Below, piece by piece: positions 27,780 through 35,683 of a stretch of DNA of 64,000 nucleotides. Source of the DNA: JBBQYD01 sp942493075 (GTDB lineage Bacteria > Verrucomicrobiota > Verrucomicrobiia > Limisphaerales > UBA8199); the NCBI GenBank assembly GCA_942493075.1, contig OW818681.1, forward strand, positions 3,782,001-3,846,000, read 5' to 3'. Position numbers and translations under genes: made by a program. Positions within the stretch are counted from its first letter, which is position 1. Each line of letters opens with the position of its first letter. Under the pieces are notes generated by a model. It was given only the letters and a program-made list of their open reading frames with translations, ran no database searches and was not told the DNA's origin.

Positions 27780-29096
27780 ATGAACCTGGCCGATCAAGTG
27801 AAGGCCGCAGGCGTCGTGGGCGCCGGCGGCGGCGGTTTTCCAACCCACATCAAACTTTCCGCCAAGGCTGAAATTATCATCGCGAACGGTGCTGAGTGTG
27901 AACCGCTGCTCCACAAGGACGCGGTCATAATGGAGACCGAAGCGAAGGCTGTTGTTCAAGGCCTGCTCATGGCCATGGACGCAGTGGGCGCGAAAGATGC
28001 CGTGGTCGGCATCAAAGAAAAGAAATACGAGGCGGTTGAAGCGATCACCAAGGCCTGCGCAGGAACTCCGGTCCGGGTCCATTTGCTGGGCGATTATTAT
28101 CCAGCCGGTGATGAATACGACCTTGTGTATTCCGTTACTGGGCGTCTGATCCCTCCTGGCGGCATACCCCTTCAAGCGGGAGTGGTCGTTAACAATGTCG
28201 AGACGTTCGTGAACATCGCCGCGGCTGCGGAGGGCAAACCGGTTACGCAGAAGATGCTCACGATAGCCGGTGCCGTAGCATCGCCAGGCACATTCCGGGT
28301 GCCAATCGGGATCACTTACCGCGATTGCCTGTCAGCGGTAGGTGGGCTGACAACCGATCAACCTGTGCTGTGCCTTGGCGGATTGATGATGGGGCAGACG
28401 GTCGAAGCCCTGGATACGCCGGTAACAAAGACCTCGACTGGGGTAGTGATCCTCCCTCGCGGCCATCCGGTGATACGTCGCAAGCTGCAACCTGCGGAAG
28501 TCCAAGCTCGGATTGGCAAATCAGCGTGCGACCAGTGCCGCTACTGCACGGAATATTGCCCGCGATTTTTGCTTGGCTACGCGGTGGAACCGCACCAGGT
28601 CATGCGGAGCCTGGCATTCACCGCTACCGGTGCTGATTACTGGAACCAGTGGGGAGCTCTATGCTGTGCGTGCGGGCTGTGCACTCTTTATTCCTGCCCG
28701 GAGGCACTTTTTCCCAAGGAGGCGTGCGATGAGGCCAAATCCGAGATGCGCCGGCAAAATCTGAAGTGGACTGGAGCCACAGAGGTTAAGCCGCACCCCA
28801 TGCACGAGGGAAGGCGAGTCCCCATCCAAAGCCTCACTCGCAAACTCAATGTCCAATCTTTCGATGTCCCGGCTCCGTATCGGGCAAACGGATTCAATCC
28901 ACGACAATTGATTCTGCCGTTGCAACAAGGCGCAGGTGCGCCCGTCCTCCCCTTGGTGCATGCTGGAGACACCGTCGTTGCTGGGCAGTTGCTGGCGTGT
29001 CCTGGCGAAAAAGCTCTGGGTGCCAATCTACACGCCCCAGCTAACGGACGGGTTGTTGAGGTCAGCAACGACCGTTTGGTATTAACCCCTTTCTAA
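27780..29096 (+). CDS. PduS/RnfC-like SLBB flavo-iron-sulfur protein
   Basis: A 438-residue protein. The ATG at 27780 gives MNLADQVKAAGVVGAGGGGF, which matches the PduS/RnfC N-terminal Gly-rich NADH/FMN region; a TTG at 27744 is a less likely start. NGAECEPLL is the FMN-binding signature. An SLBB domain lies at about 160-230, and two 4Fe-4S sites follow: Cys250/253/256/260 (CDQCRYCTEYCP) and Cys295-306 (CCACGLCTLYSCP). A biotinyl/lipoyl-like HAPANGRV end closes it. PduS is the cobalamin reductase of propanediol microcompartments. Here it abuts a BMC shell gene and rhaATB, so it probably moves electrons across or within a rhamnose-linked compartment. Confidence 0.88.
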   Translation: MNLADQVKAAGVVGAGGGGFPTHIKLSAKAEIIIANGAECEPLLHKDAVIMETEAKAVVQGLLMAMDAVGAKDAVVGIKEKKYEAVEAITKACAGTPVRVHLLGDYYPAGDEYDLVYSVTGRLIPPGGIPLQAGVVVNNVETFVNIAAAAEGKPVTQKMLTIAGAVASPGTFRVPIGITYRDCLSAVGGLTTDQPVLCLGGLMMGQTVEALDTPVTKTSTGVVILPRGHPVIRRKLQPAEVQARIGKSACDQCRYCTEYCPRFLLGYAVEPHQVMRSLAFTATGADYWNQWGALCCACGLCTLYSCPEALFPKEACDEAKSEMRRQNLKWTGATEVKPHPMHEGRRVPIQSLTRKLNVQSFDVPAPYRANGFNPRQLILPLQQGAGAPVLPLVHAGDTVVAGQLLACPGEKALGANLHAPANGRVVEVSNDRLVLTPF

Positions 29097-29103
29097 CACC
29101 TCT

Positions 29104-29655
29104 ATGACGAACAAATCGATTGGCTTGATTGAACTCAGCAGTGTAGCGGCTGGTTTCCTGGTCGCTGATACCATGCTAAAGGCTGGCCAGGTCAGGCTGA
29201 TGCTCTCCAGGTCCATTTGCTCGGGGAAGTATATGGTGATGATCAGTGGAGACACCGCTGCGGTCGAAGCTGCCGTCGCGGCTGGGTCCGAGGCTGCCGA
29301 GGGCTGCCTGATCGATCAGTTTGTTATTTCAAATGTGCACCCGGATGTTCTGCTGGCCATCGGCAGAACTCAGGCACCGCCGCTGGAAGGCTCGCTTGGA
29401 ATTCTCGAGTCCTTCAATATCGCGACCATGCTTCAGGCCGCCGACACAGCAGTGAAATCGGCTTCGGTTACTCTCCTGGAGTTGCGGCTGGCAATGGCAT
29501 TAGGAGGGAAAGCTTTTTGCACTTTCACCGGTGATGTTGCCTCGGTTCAGGCAGCGGTTGCTGCGGGAAAGCAGGTCATCTCCAAGGCGGGAGTGCTCGT
29601 GAACGCGGTCGTGATACCCCGGCCACACCCGGATGTTTATCGCGAACTGGTTTAA
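29104..29655 (+). CDS. Tandem BMC-domain shell protein, PduT-like
   Basis: A 183-residue protein made of two BMC domains (about 5-88 and 95-181), as in trimeric shell proteins. The first has AIGLIE-like SIGLIELSSVAAGF, the second GSLGILESFNIATML. Cys39 sits in RSICSGKY at the place where PduT ligates a 4Fe-4S cluster at the trimer pore. It begins seven bases after the PduS-like stop codon, so the two are partners: the cluster in the shell could pass electrons to the SLBB protein. No hexamer (BMC-H) or pentamer (BMC-P) gene is in the window, so the main locus must be elsewhere. Confidence 0.92.
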   Translation: MTNKSIGLIELSSVAAGFLVADTMLKAGQVRLMLSRSICSGKYMVMISGDTAAVEAAVAAGSEAAEGCLIDQFVISNVHPDVLLAIGRTQAPPLEGSLGILESFNIATMLQAADTAVKSASVTLLELRLAMALGGKAFCTFTGDVASVQAAVAAGKQVISKAGVLVNAVVIPRPHPDVYRELV

Positions 29656-29810
29656 TGAAAAAGGATGTTCCTTGTCCTTGACGAGTAGGGCAGGCGAAAT
29701 GGTAAACGTTAGTTGTATGGCAAAAGTTTTCCGCCAACAGCGAGCCGGCCGGGTGGCCTGCGCCTGCATGATTTTATCCTAACCAGCAACCCACAACCCC
29801 ACCAAACCCC

Positions 29811-31079
29811 TTGAGCAAACTAAAGAACATCGAAAAATCCTACCGCATCGCCCAGCAGCAGTACGCCGCCCTTGGAGTGGATACGGACGCGGTACTGTCC
29901 CAATTATCGGGGATCCCCATTTCGATTCACTGCTGGCAGGGCGATGACGTCGGTGGATTCGAAAATGCGGGTGGTTCTTTGGGGGACGGCCTGGCGGTGA
30001 CTGGAAACTATCCGGGCAAAGCACGGACGCCGTCTGAACTGCGGGCGGATTTTGAGATGGCCTTATCGCTCATGCCCGGCACGCAGCGGTTCAACCTGCA
30101 CGCGCTCTACGCGGAAATGGATGGCAAGCGCACGGACCGTGATGAGATCAGTGTGGCACAATTCAAGAACTGGATTGCCTGGGCAAAGAAACTGAAAATC
30201 GGGCTCGATTTCAACCAGACCTATTTCTCTCATCCGATGGTCAAAGGCGGGTTGAGTTTGACCCACCAGGATGCGTCCGTACGTAAGTTCTGGATCGAGC
30301 ACGGCATACGCTGCCGCGAAATAGCGGGTGAAATCGGTAAAGCCCTGGGAAAAACATGCCTGACGAATCTATGGATTCCGGACGGGATGAAAGACACGCC
30401 GGCCGACCGCCGCGGACCACGCGAACGGCTCGCTGCGAGTCTTGATGCGATCTTCAAGAAGAAGATCGACCGGAAGTACAATGTGGACTCTGTGGAACCG
30501 AAGCTGTTCGGGATCGGGGCGGAGAGCTTCACACCTGGTTCCCACGAATTCTATATGGGATATGCCGTCAGCCGTGGCACTCTGCTCACCCTGGATGCCG
30601 GGCACTACCATCCGACCGAAGGCATCGCTGACAAGATTTCCTCCGTTCTGTGTTTCCTGCCGGAGATCGCCCTCCATGTCAGCAGGGGTGTACGGTGGGA
30701 TAGTGATCATGTCGTAACAATGACGGACGATCTGCAGGCCATCGCGCAGGAGATTGTCTGGGGCGGTTACCAGAAACGGGTGCGCATCGGGCTGGATTAT
30801 TTTGATGCCAGTATCAACCGCGTCGCCGCGTGGGTGATCGGTGCACGAAACATGCGCAAGGCGTTGTTGATGGCAATGACGACTCCGATCGCGTCAATCC
30901 GAGCAGCAGAAGCTGAGGGCGACTACACCTCCCGACTGGCCTTGTTGGAGGAAGCCAAGACCCTGCCTTTGGGTGCGGTGTGGAATTACTATTGCGAGCG
31001 GCAGGAAGTTCCGGTGGCTGAAGAGTGGCTCAAGGAAGTAAAAGGCTATGAAGCCACGGTGCTCTCAAACCGCAAGTAA
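29811..31079 (+). CDS. rhaA: L-rhamnose isomerase
   Basis: A 422-residue TIM-barrel enzyme that interconverts L-rhamnose and L-rhamnulose using divalent metal. HCWQGDD (40-46), NLHALYAEM, FNQTYFSHPM, TNLWIPDGMKD and TLDAGHYHPTE contain the substrate and metal residues known from the E. coli enzyme. The only start that fits the usual N-terminus is a TTG at 29811, without a clear Shine-Dalgarno. It follows the BMC gene by 155 bases and leads rhaA-rhaT-rhaB. Confidence 0.95.
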   Translation: MSKLKNIEKSYRIAQQQYAALGVDTDAVLSQLSGIPISIHCWQGDDVGGFENAGGSLGDGLAVTGNYPGKARTPSELRADFEMALSLMPGTQRFNLHALYAEMDGKRTDRDEISVAQFKNWIAWAKKLKIGLDFNQTYFSHPMVKGGLSLTHQDASVRKFWIEHGIRCREIAGEIGKALGKTCLTNLWIPDGMKDTPADRRGPRERLAASLDAIFKKKIDRKYNVDSVEPKLFGIGAESFTPGSHEFYMGYAVSRGTLLTLDAGHYHPTEGIADKISSVLCFLPEIALHVSRGVRWDSDHVVTMTDDLQAIAQEIVWGGYQKRVRIGLDYFDASINRVAAWVIGARNMRKALLMAMTTPIASIRAAEAEGDYTSRLALLEEAKTLPLGAVWNYYCERQEVPVAEEWLKEVKGYEATVLSNRK

Positions 31080-31091
31080 CCTTTCAAGCTT

Positions 31092-32276
31092 ATGAATCCA
31101 ATACTTGGCGTTATCTTTCACTGGCTTGGCGGGTTGGCTTCGGGGAGCTTTTACGTTCCCTACAAAGGGGTGCGCAAATGGTCCTGGGAGGTTTACTGGC
31201 TCGTAGGCGGTTTCTTCTCATGGATCATCGTGCCCTGGACGCTCTCATTGCTTCTGACCAACGACACGGTCGGCGTGCTCAGCAAGCAAACCTTCAGCAC
31301 GCTGGCATGGACTTATCTGTTCGGCGCGATGTGGGGCATGGGAGGGCTCACCTTCGGCCTCACGATGCGCTATCTCGGGATGTCGCTGGGTATGGGCGTC
31401 GCGCTGGGATACTGCGCCGCCTTCGGCACGTTGATTCCGCCGATCTTCAAGTCGTTTATCCCGAGCATTCCGGTCGCCGAAAGCATCGGGGATATTGCCT
31501 CCACAATGCCCGGAAAAGTGACGTTGTTCGGGGTATTCGTCTGTTTGCTCGGCATTGCGATCGCGGCGTTGGCAGGTCTCACCAAGGAAAAGGAAATGCC
31601 GGAAAGCGAGAAGCAGAAGACCATCGCGGAGTTTAGCTTCAGGAAGGGTATTCTAGTTGCAACTTTCTCGGGAATCATGAGCGCTTGCTTTGCCTTCGCG
31701 CTTACGGCTGGAGGCGCCATGAATGACGAGTCTTTGAAAGCCGGAACAAACCCGGTTCTGGCGGGTTTACCCCGGCTGATCGTCGTGCTGCTGGGTGGAT
31801 TTACCACCAACTTCATCTGGTGCGTGATGCTCAACATCAAGAACCGCACCGGTTATCAGTATTTCAGTTCGGCGATTCGCCCCGAACATCGGCAAGCCGT
31901 CGCCACGGACAGTCATGGAACGCCGCAAGGTGGCGGAGCGGCTGTAGCCACAGCCCCGGCAGCCGTTGCTGTGGATCGCGCCCCGATGTTGCGCAACTAT
32001 TTCTTCTCCGCGCTGGCAGGCACCACCTGGTACATGCAGTTCTTCTTCTACAGCATGGGTGAGAGCCAGATGGGCAAGTATGGGTTCGCCAGTTGGACCC
32101 TGCATATGGCCAGCATCATTATTTTCAGCACCATCTGGGGCTGGATATTCCACGAGTGGAAGGGTGCCAGCAAGAAGGCACACGGCTTGATCACTGGCGG
32201 CATCGCCACGCTAATCATTTCAACCCTGATCATCGGCTACGGAGCCTGGCTCAAAGGCCAAGGCATGGGACACTAA
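31092..32276 (+). CDS. rhaT: L-rhamnose/proton symporter
   Basis: A 394-residue integral membrane protein with about ten hydrophobic helices, matching RhaT. GGLASGSFYVPYKGVRKWSWEVYWLVGGFFSWI at the start and GMWGMGGLTFGLTMRYLGMSLG are characteristic. A hydrophilic Gly/Ala-rich insert (about 275-300) lies between helices. It takes up L-rhamnose with H+. It lies 12 bases after rhaA and 6 bases before rhaB, so the three are one operon. An RbsU/GRP-type transporter is the only alternative and fits less well. Confidence 0.93.
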   Translation: MNPILGVIFHWLGGLASGSFYVPYKGVRKWSWEVYWLVGGFFSWIIVPWTLSLLLTNDTVGVLSKQTFSTLAWTYLFGAMWGMGGLTFGLTMRYLGMSLGMGVALGYCAAFGTLIPPIFKSFIPSIPVAESIGDIASTMPGKVTLFGVFVCLLGIAIAALAGLTKEKEMPESEKQKTIAEFSFRKGILVATFSGIMSACFAFALTAGGAMNDESLKAGTNPVLAGLPRLIVVLLGGFTTNFIWCVMLNIKNRTGYQYFSSAIRPEHRQAVATDSHGTPQGGGAAVATAPAAVAVDRAPMLRNYFFSALAGTTWYMQFFFYSMGESQMGKYGFASWTLHMASIIIFSTIWGWIFHEWKGASKKAHGLITGGIATLIISTLIIGYGAWLKGQGMGH

Positions 32277-32282
32277 AGAGTT

Positions 32283-33773
32283 ATGGCAAATCGCGTTTAC
32301 CTGGCAATTGATCTTGGAGCCGAGAGCGGTCGTGTAATGGCCGGCCTCTGGGACGGCGAGAAACTTAAGCTGGAGGAAGTTCACCGGTTCCCAAACGGGC
32401 CGGTGTACCTGGCCGAAACCATGCGGTGGAATGTCGTGCGGCTTTGGCAGGAGATCCAGAACGGCCTTGGGCTGGCTGCACGCAAATATGGCAGCAGCAT
32501 TGTATCCGTCGGAGCCGACACGTGGGGCGTGGATTATGTGCTGTTGAACCGGCAAGGTGAAATGCTTGGACTGCCTTACCATTACCGGGACGCGCGCACA
32601 CATGGTGTGATGCAGAAAGCGTTTCGCAAGATGCCTCGCGCCGAGATGTTCCGCCGCACCGGTTTGCAGTTCATGCAGTTCAACACGTTGTTTCAGCTCT
32701 TCGCGTTGAAGCAGCACGCTCCCAAGATGCTGGAAATGGCGGATTGCCTGCTCATGATCCCCGACTTCATTCACTGGGCATTGTGTGGATCACGCGTGGT
32801 GGAGTTCACCAACGGCACGACGACCCAATGCTTGCACGCTGTGAAGCGCAACTGGGAAACGGATCTGCTCAAGACCTTCGGCTTGCCGTTCAAAATCTTT
32901 CCGAAGATCGTCCCGCCGGGAACCGCGATTGGCGCGCTCCGCAAATCCGTTGCTGAACAGACGGGTCTCGGCCAAATCAAGGTCATTGCGCCACCCACAC
33001 ATGATACCGCATCAGCGGTTGCCGGTGTGCCCACAGCAAATACCGGTCGTCCTAACTGGGCCTATTTGAGCTCAGGCACTTGGTCTCTGATGGGCGTGGA
33101 AGTTGCAAAGGCGTCGCTCACCCCACGCACACTGGAATTGAACATGACCAACGAGGGTGGCGTGGATGGCACGTATCGTCTCCTGAAAAACATCATGGGG
33201 TTGTGGTTGATTCAGCAGTGCAAACAGAGCTTTGAAGCGCGAGGGAAGAATTACACTTACCCGCAACTGGAACAAATGGCAGGTCGCGCCAGTTCACTGC
33301 GAAGCCTGGTTGATCCGAACGATGCCCGCTTCCTGAGCCCGGCAGATATGCCCAAGGCGATGCAAGATTTCTGCCGTGAAACCAAACAACCGGTGCCTCG
33401 TGATGAAGGCGAGTTGGTGCGTTGCGCGAATGAAAGTCTCGCGTTGAAGTATCGCCAGGTGCTCGGAGGGCTTGAAGAGCTGACCGGCAACAAAATTGAA
33501 GTCATTCACATCGTGGGTGGCGGATCGAAAAACAAAATTCTCAACCAATTCACTGCGGATGCTTGCCAGCGTCCGGTGCTCAGCGGTCCAGTCGAAGCGA
33601 CTGCGATGGGTAACCTGCTGACGCAGGTGAGATCCAGTGGAGAGCTTTCGAGCCTGGCTGAAATGCGCCAGGTGGTTCGAAACTCGACGGAACTGGAGGA
33701 GTTCAACCCACGAAACAGCACAGCGTGGGATGCCGCTAACCAGCGGTTCGAGGCGTTAAGCCGTCCGGATTAG
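32283..33773 (+). CDS. rhaB: Rhamnulokinase
   Basis: A 496-residue FGGY-family kinase that makes L-rhamnulose-1-phosphate. LAIDLGAESGRVMAG opens the ATPase fold, GVDYVLL and PYHYRDARTHG follow, APPTHDTASAVAGVP contains the catalytic Asp, and HIVGGGSKNKILNQFTADA is the adenosine motif. Last gene of rhaATB, closed by a terminator at 33904. The aldolase RhaD is not present nearby, so rhamnulose-1-phosphate must be cleaved by an enzyme encoded elsewhere. Confidence 0.96.
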   Translation: MANRVYLAIDLGAESGRVMAGLWDGEKLKLEEVHRFPNGPVYLAETMRWNVVRLWQEIQNGLGLAARKYGSSIVSVGADTWGVDYVLLNRQGEMLGLPYHYRDARTHGVMQKAFRKMPRAEMFRRTGLQFMQFNTLFQLFALKQHAPKMLEMADCLLMIPDFIHWALCGSRVVEFTNGTTTQCLHAVKRNWETDLLKTFGLPFKIFPKIVPPGTAIGALRKSVAEQTGLGQIKVIAPPTHDTASAVAGVPTANTGRPNWAYLSSGTWSLMGVEVAKASLTPRTLELNMTNEGGVDGTYRLLKNIMGLWLIQQCKQSFEARGKNYTYPQLEQMAGRASSLRSLVDPNDARFLSPADMPKAMQDFCRETKQPVPRDEGELVRCANESLALKYRQVLGGLEELTGNKIEVIHIVGGGSKNKILNQFTADACQRPVLSGPVEATAMGNLLTQVRSSGELSSLAEMRQVVRNSTELEEFNPRNSTAWDAANQRFEALSRPD

Positions 33774-33903
33774 GGCTTTGCGGGATACCCCCACCTTTAG
33801 CTCTGGAATGAATGTAATAGAGTGCAGATAAGAGGTATCGGTGGTTTTTGTTGTTTCCCGCCGTTCACTGTCCCCCGAAGGAGAACAGCGACAGGGGCAG
33901 GCC

Positions 33904-33939
33904 AAAAAGGCTCACGCATTCATCGTGAGCCTTTTTCTT
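33904..33939 (+). terminator. Rho-independent terminator after rhaB
   Basis: Arms 33904-33916 and 33924-33936 pair over 13 bp (GGCTCACG...CGTGAGCC, flanked by A5/T5) with a 7-base loop. The A/T ends make it usable in both directions. It lies 130 bases after the rhaB stop codon. Confidence 0.85.
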
Positions 33940-33961
33940 GAAGTCGTGGTAGCGTCTTTAA

Positions 33962-34063
33962 GTGACAGCGGCGATTAGCATCGAAACCATCCTGGGCATT
34001 GCCGTAGTGCTCAACCTCATCGGGTTGACCTTTGCAGCTTACGCTTTCCTTCGGCGCAAATAG
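33962..34063 (+). CDS. Possible 33-residue single-pass membrane peptide
   Basis: A GTG-initiated frame encodes a peptide with a 24-residue hydrophobic stretch (ILGIAVVLNLIGLTFAAYAFL) and an RRK end, a plausible inner-membrane micropeptide. It lies just past the rhaB terminator and its TAG abuts the stop codon of kduD on the other strand. No Shine-Dalgarno is visible. I do not recognise a family, and chance is a real alternative. Confidence 0.3.
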   Translation: MTAAISIETILGIAVVLNLIGLTFAAYAFLRRK

Positions 34064-34825
34064 TCAGCGTGAGAGCCAGCCGCCATCGACCGCCAACGTG
34101 TGGCCGGTGACGTAGTTGGAAGCCGCTGAAGCCAGAAAAATCACTGCACCTTGAAGGTCAGAAGGGCTGCCCCAACGTCCTGCTGGAATACGACCGAGGA
34201 TCTCATGGCTGCGTTGCGCATCGGCACGCAGCGGAGCCGTGTTGTCCGTCTCCATATAACCTGGAGCGATGGCATTGACGTTGATGTTGTGAGGCGCAAG
34301 TTCATTAGCGAAGAGCCGGGTCAGGCCCAAGATAGCGCTCTTGGAGGCCGTATAGGAGGGGACGCGAATGCCGCCCTGAAAGGAGAGCATCGATGCGATA
34401 TTGATGATCTTCCCTCCCCTGCCCTGTTTAACCATCTGCCGGGCGACGGCCTGGCTCATAAAGAACACGGCGTTCTGATTCACCGCAATCACCTCATCCC
34501 AATCCTTTTCAGAGAACTCGAGCAACGGAGCACGGCGAATAATGCCCGCGTTGTTCAACAGGATATCGATGCCACCCAATTCCCCTGTCGCTTGCTCAAC
34601 GATCCCGTGGATCAAAGTACGGTCCATGAGGTCGGCTTTAATCTGGCAGACACGGCGTCCAAGCGCTCGCACCCTTGCAGCCGTTTCATCGCTGCTGGTC
34701 ACACTGACCAGGGCAACATCCGCCCCAGCTTCAGCTAGACCGATCGCGGCACCTTGGCCGAGGCCACGTCCTGCGCCGGTAACAAGGGCCACTTTTCCAC
34801 TCAGGTTAAAAGAATCGAGAATCAT
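34064..34825 (-). CDS. kduD: 2-dehydro-3-deoxy-D-gluconate 5-dehydrogenase (SDR)
   Basis: A 253-residue short-chain dehydrogenase. The NAD site is VTGAGRGLGQGAAIGL, NNAG lies in LLNNAGIIRRAP, and the Ser-Tyr-Lys triad is in SMLSFQGGIRVPSYTASKSAILG. The QGAAIGLAEAGAD and APGYMETDNTAPLR segments are close to KduD. It reduces 2,5-diketo-3-deoxygluconate to 2-keto-3-deoxygluconate in pectin catabolism. ATG at 34825 gives MILDSFNLSGKVALVTG; an extra five codons upstream are unlikely. It follows kduI by 23 bases. Confidence 0.93.
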   Translation of the reverse strand: MILDSFNLSGKVALVTGAGRGLGQGAAIGLAEAGADVALVSVTSSDETAARVRALGRRVCQIKADLMDRTLIHGIVEQATGELGGIDILLNNAGIIRRAPLLEFSEKDWDEVIAVNQNAVFFMSQAVARQMVKQGRGGKIINIASMLSFQGGIRVPSYTASKSAILGLTRLFANELAPHNINVNAIAPGYMETDNTAPLRADAQRSHEILGRIPAGRWGSPSDLQGAVIFLASAASNYVTGHTLAVDGGWLSR

Positions 34826-34848
34826 AGGTCTGTGAGGCAATCATCAAC

Positions 34849-35676
34849 TCATCTGAGGGAGGCAAGTGGCGCGGCATCCATATCGTCAAAGGCCTGGTTC
34901 TCTCCTCCCATACCCCAGCAGAACGTATAGGCGCCGGTGCCGCAACCAGAATGAATGGACCAACTGGGCGAAATGACAACCTGGCGGTTGGCTACGACGA
35001 GATGCCGGGTTTCCTGGGGTTTGCCCATAAAGTGCATGACGCGGCGTTCTTCCAGATCGAAATAGACATAGATCTCGGAGCGACGTGTGTGGGTATGCGG
35101 CGGCATGGTATTCCAAACAGCTCCCTCCTGGAGACGCGTAAACCCCATCACCAATTGGCAGCTCTTGATCCCAGCCGGGTGAATGTACTTGTAGATCGTT
35201 CGACGATTAGCATCGGCTGCAGTTCCTAACTCCACCGCCGTCGCATCCGTCTGCCGAGCCAGAACCGTGGGATAGGCTGCGTGAGCCGGGTAACTGAGGA
35301 GATAAAACGCCGCGGCCTGAGAGGCATCCTGACTCTCGAAAGAAATCTCTTTGCTACCCCTGCCAACGTAGAGGCAATCCAGCTTCCCCAGGTCATACCG
35401 AGTTCCGTCAACCGTCGCGCTGCCGCGCCCGCCCACATTCAAGATTCCAAGCTCGCGCCGCTCGCAGAAGAAGGCAGCGCGCAGTTCGGCCTCAGCCACA
35501 AGCTGGATCGGTCCGGTAGTCGGAACAGCCGAGCCAATGATCGCGCGATCCGCATCTGTGTAAACCATGTCCAGCCTGTCCGGCTGAAAAAGAGAATCGA
35601 TGAGGAAAGCGGAGCGAAGAGCCTCGGTATCCAGTTGTTTATAGTACTCAGGATTGGGGGAAAAATAGGTCTTCAT
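34849..35676 (-). CDS. kduI: 5-dehydro-4-deoxy-D-glucuronate isomerase
   Basis: A 275-residue cupin isomerase. It converts 4-deoxy-L-threo-5-hexosulose uronate, formed from unsaturated galacturonate, to 2,5-diketo-3-deoxygluconate, the KduD substrate. MKTYFSPNPEYYKQLDTEALRSAF is a typical start (ATG at 35676), and PPHTHTRRSEIYVYF plus WSIHSGCGTGAYTFCWGM hold the zinc ligands. Seven bases separate it from the GH105 gene upstream and 23 from kduD downstream, one operon for unsaturated uronate use. Confidence 0.95.
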   Translation of the reverse strand: MKTYFSPNPEYYKQLDTEALRSAFLIDSLFQPDRLDMVYTDADRAIIGSAVPTTGPIQLVAEAELRAAFFCERRELGILNVGGRGSATVDGTRYDLGKLDCLYVGRGSKEISFESQDASQAAAFYLLSYPAHAAYPTVLARQTDATAVELGTAADANRRTIYKYIHPAGIKSCQLVMGFTRLQEGAVWNTMPPHTHTRRSEIYVYFDLEERRVMHFMGKPQETRHLVVANRQVVISPSWSIHSGCGTGAYTFCWGMGGENQAFDDMDAAPLASLR

Positions 35677-35683
35677 AATCAAA

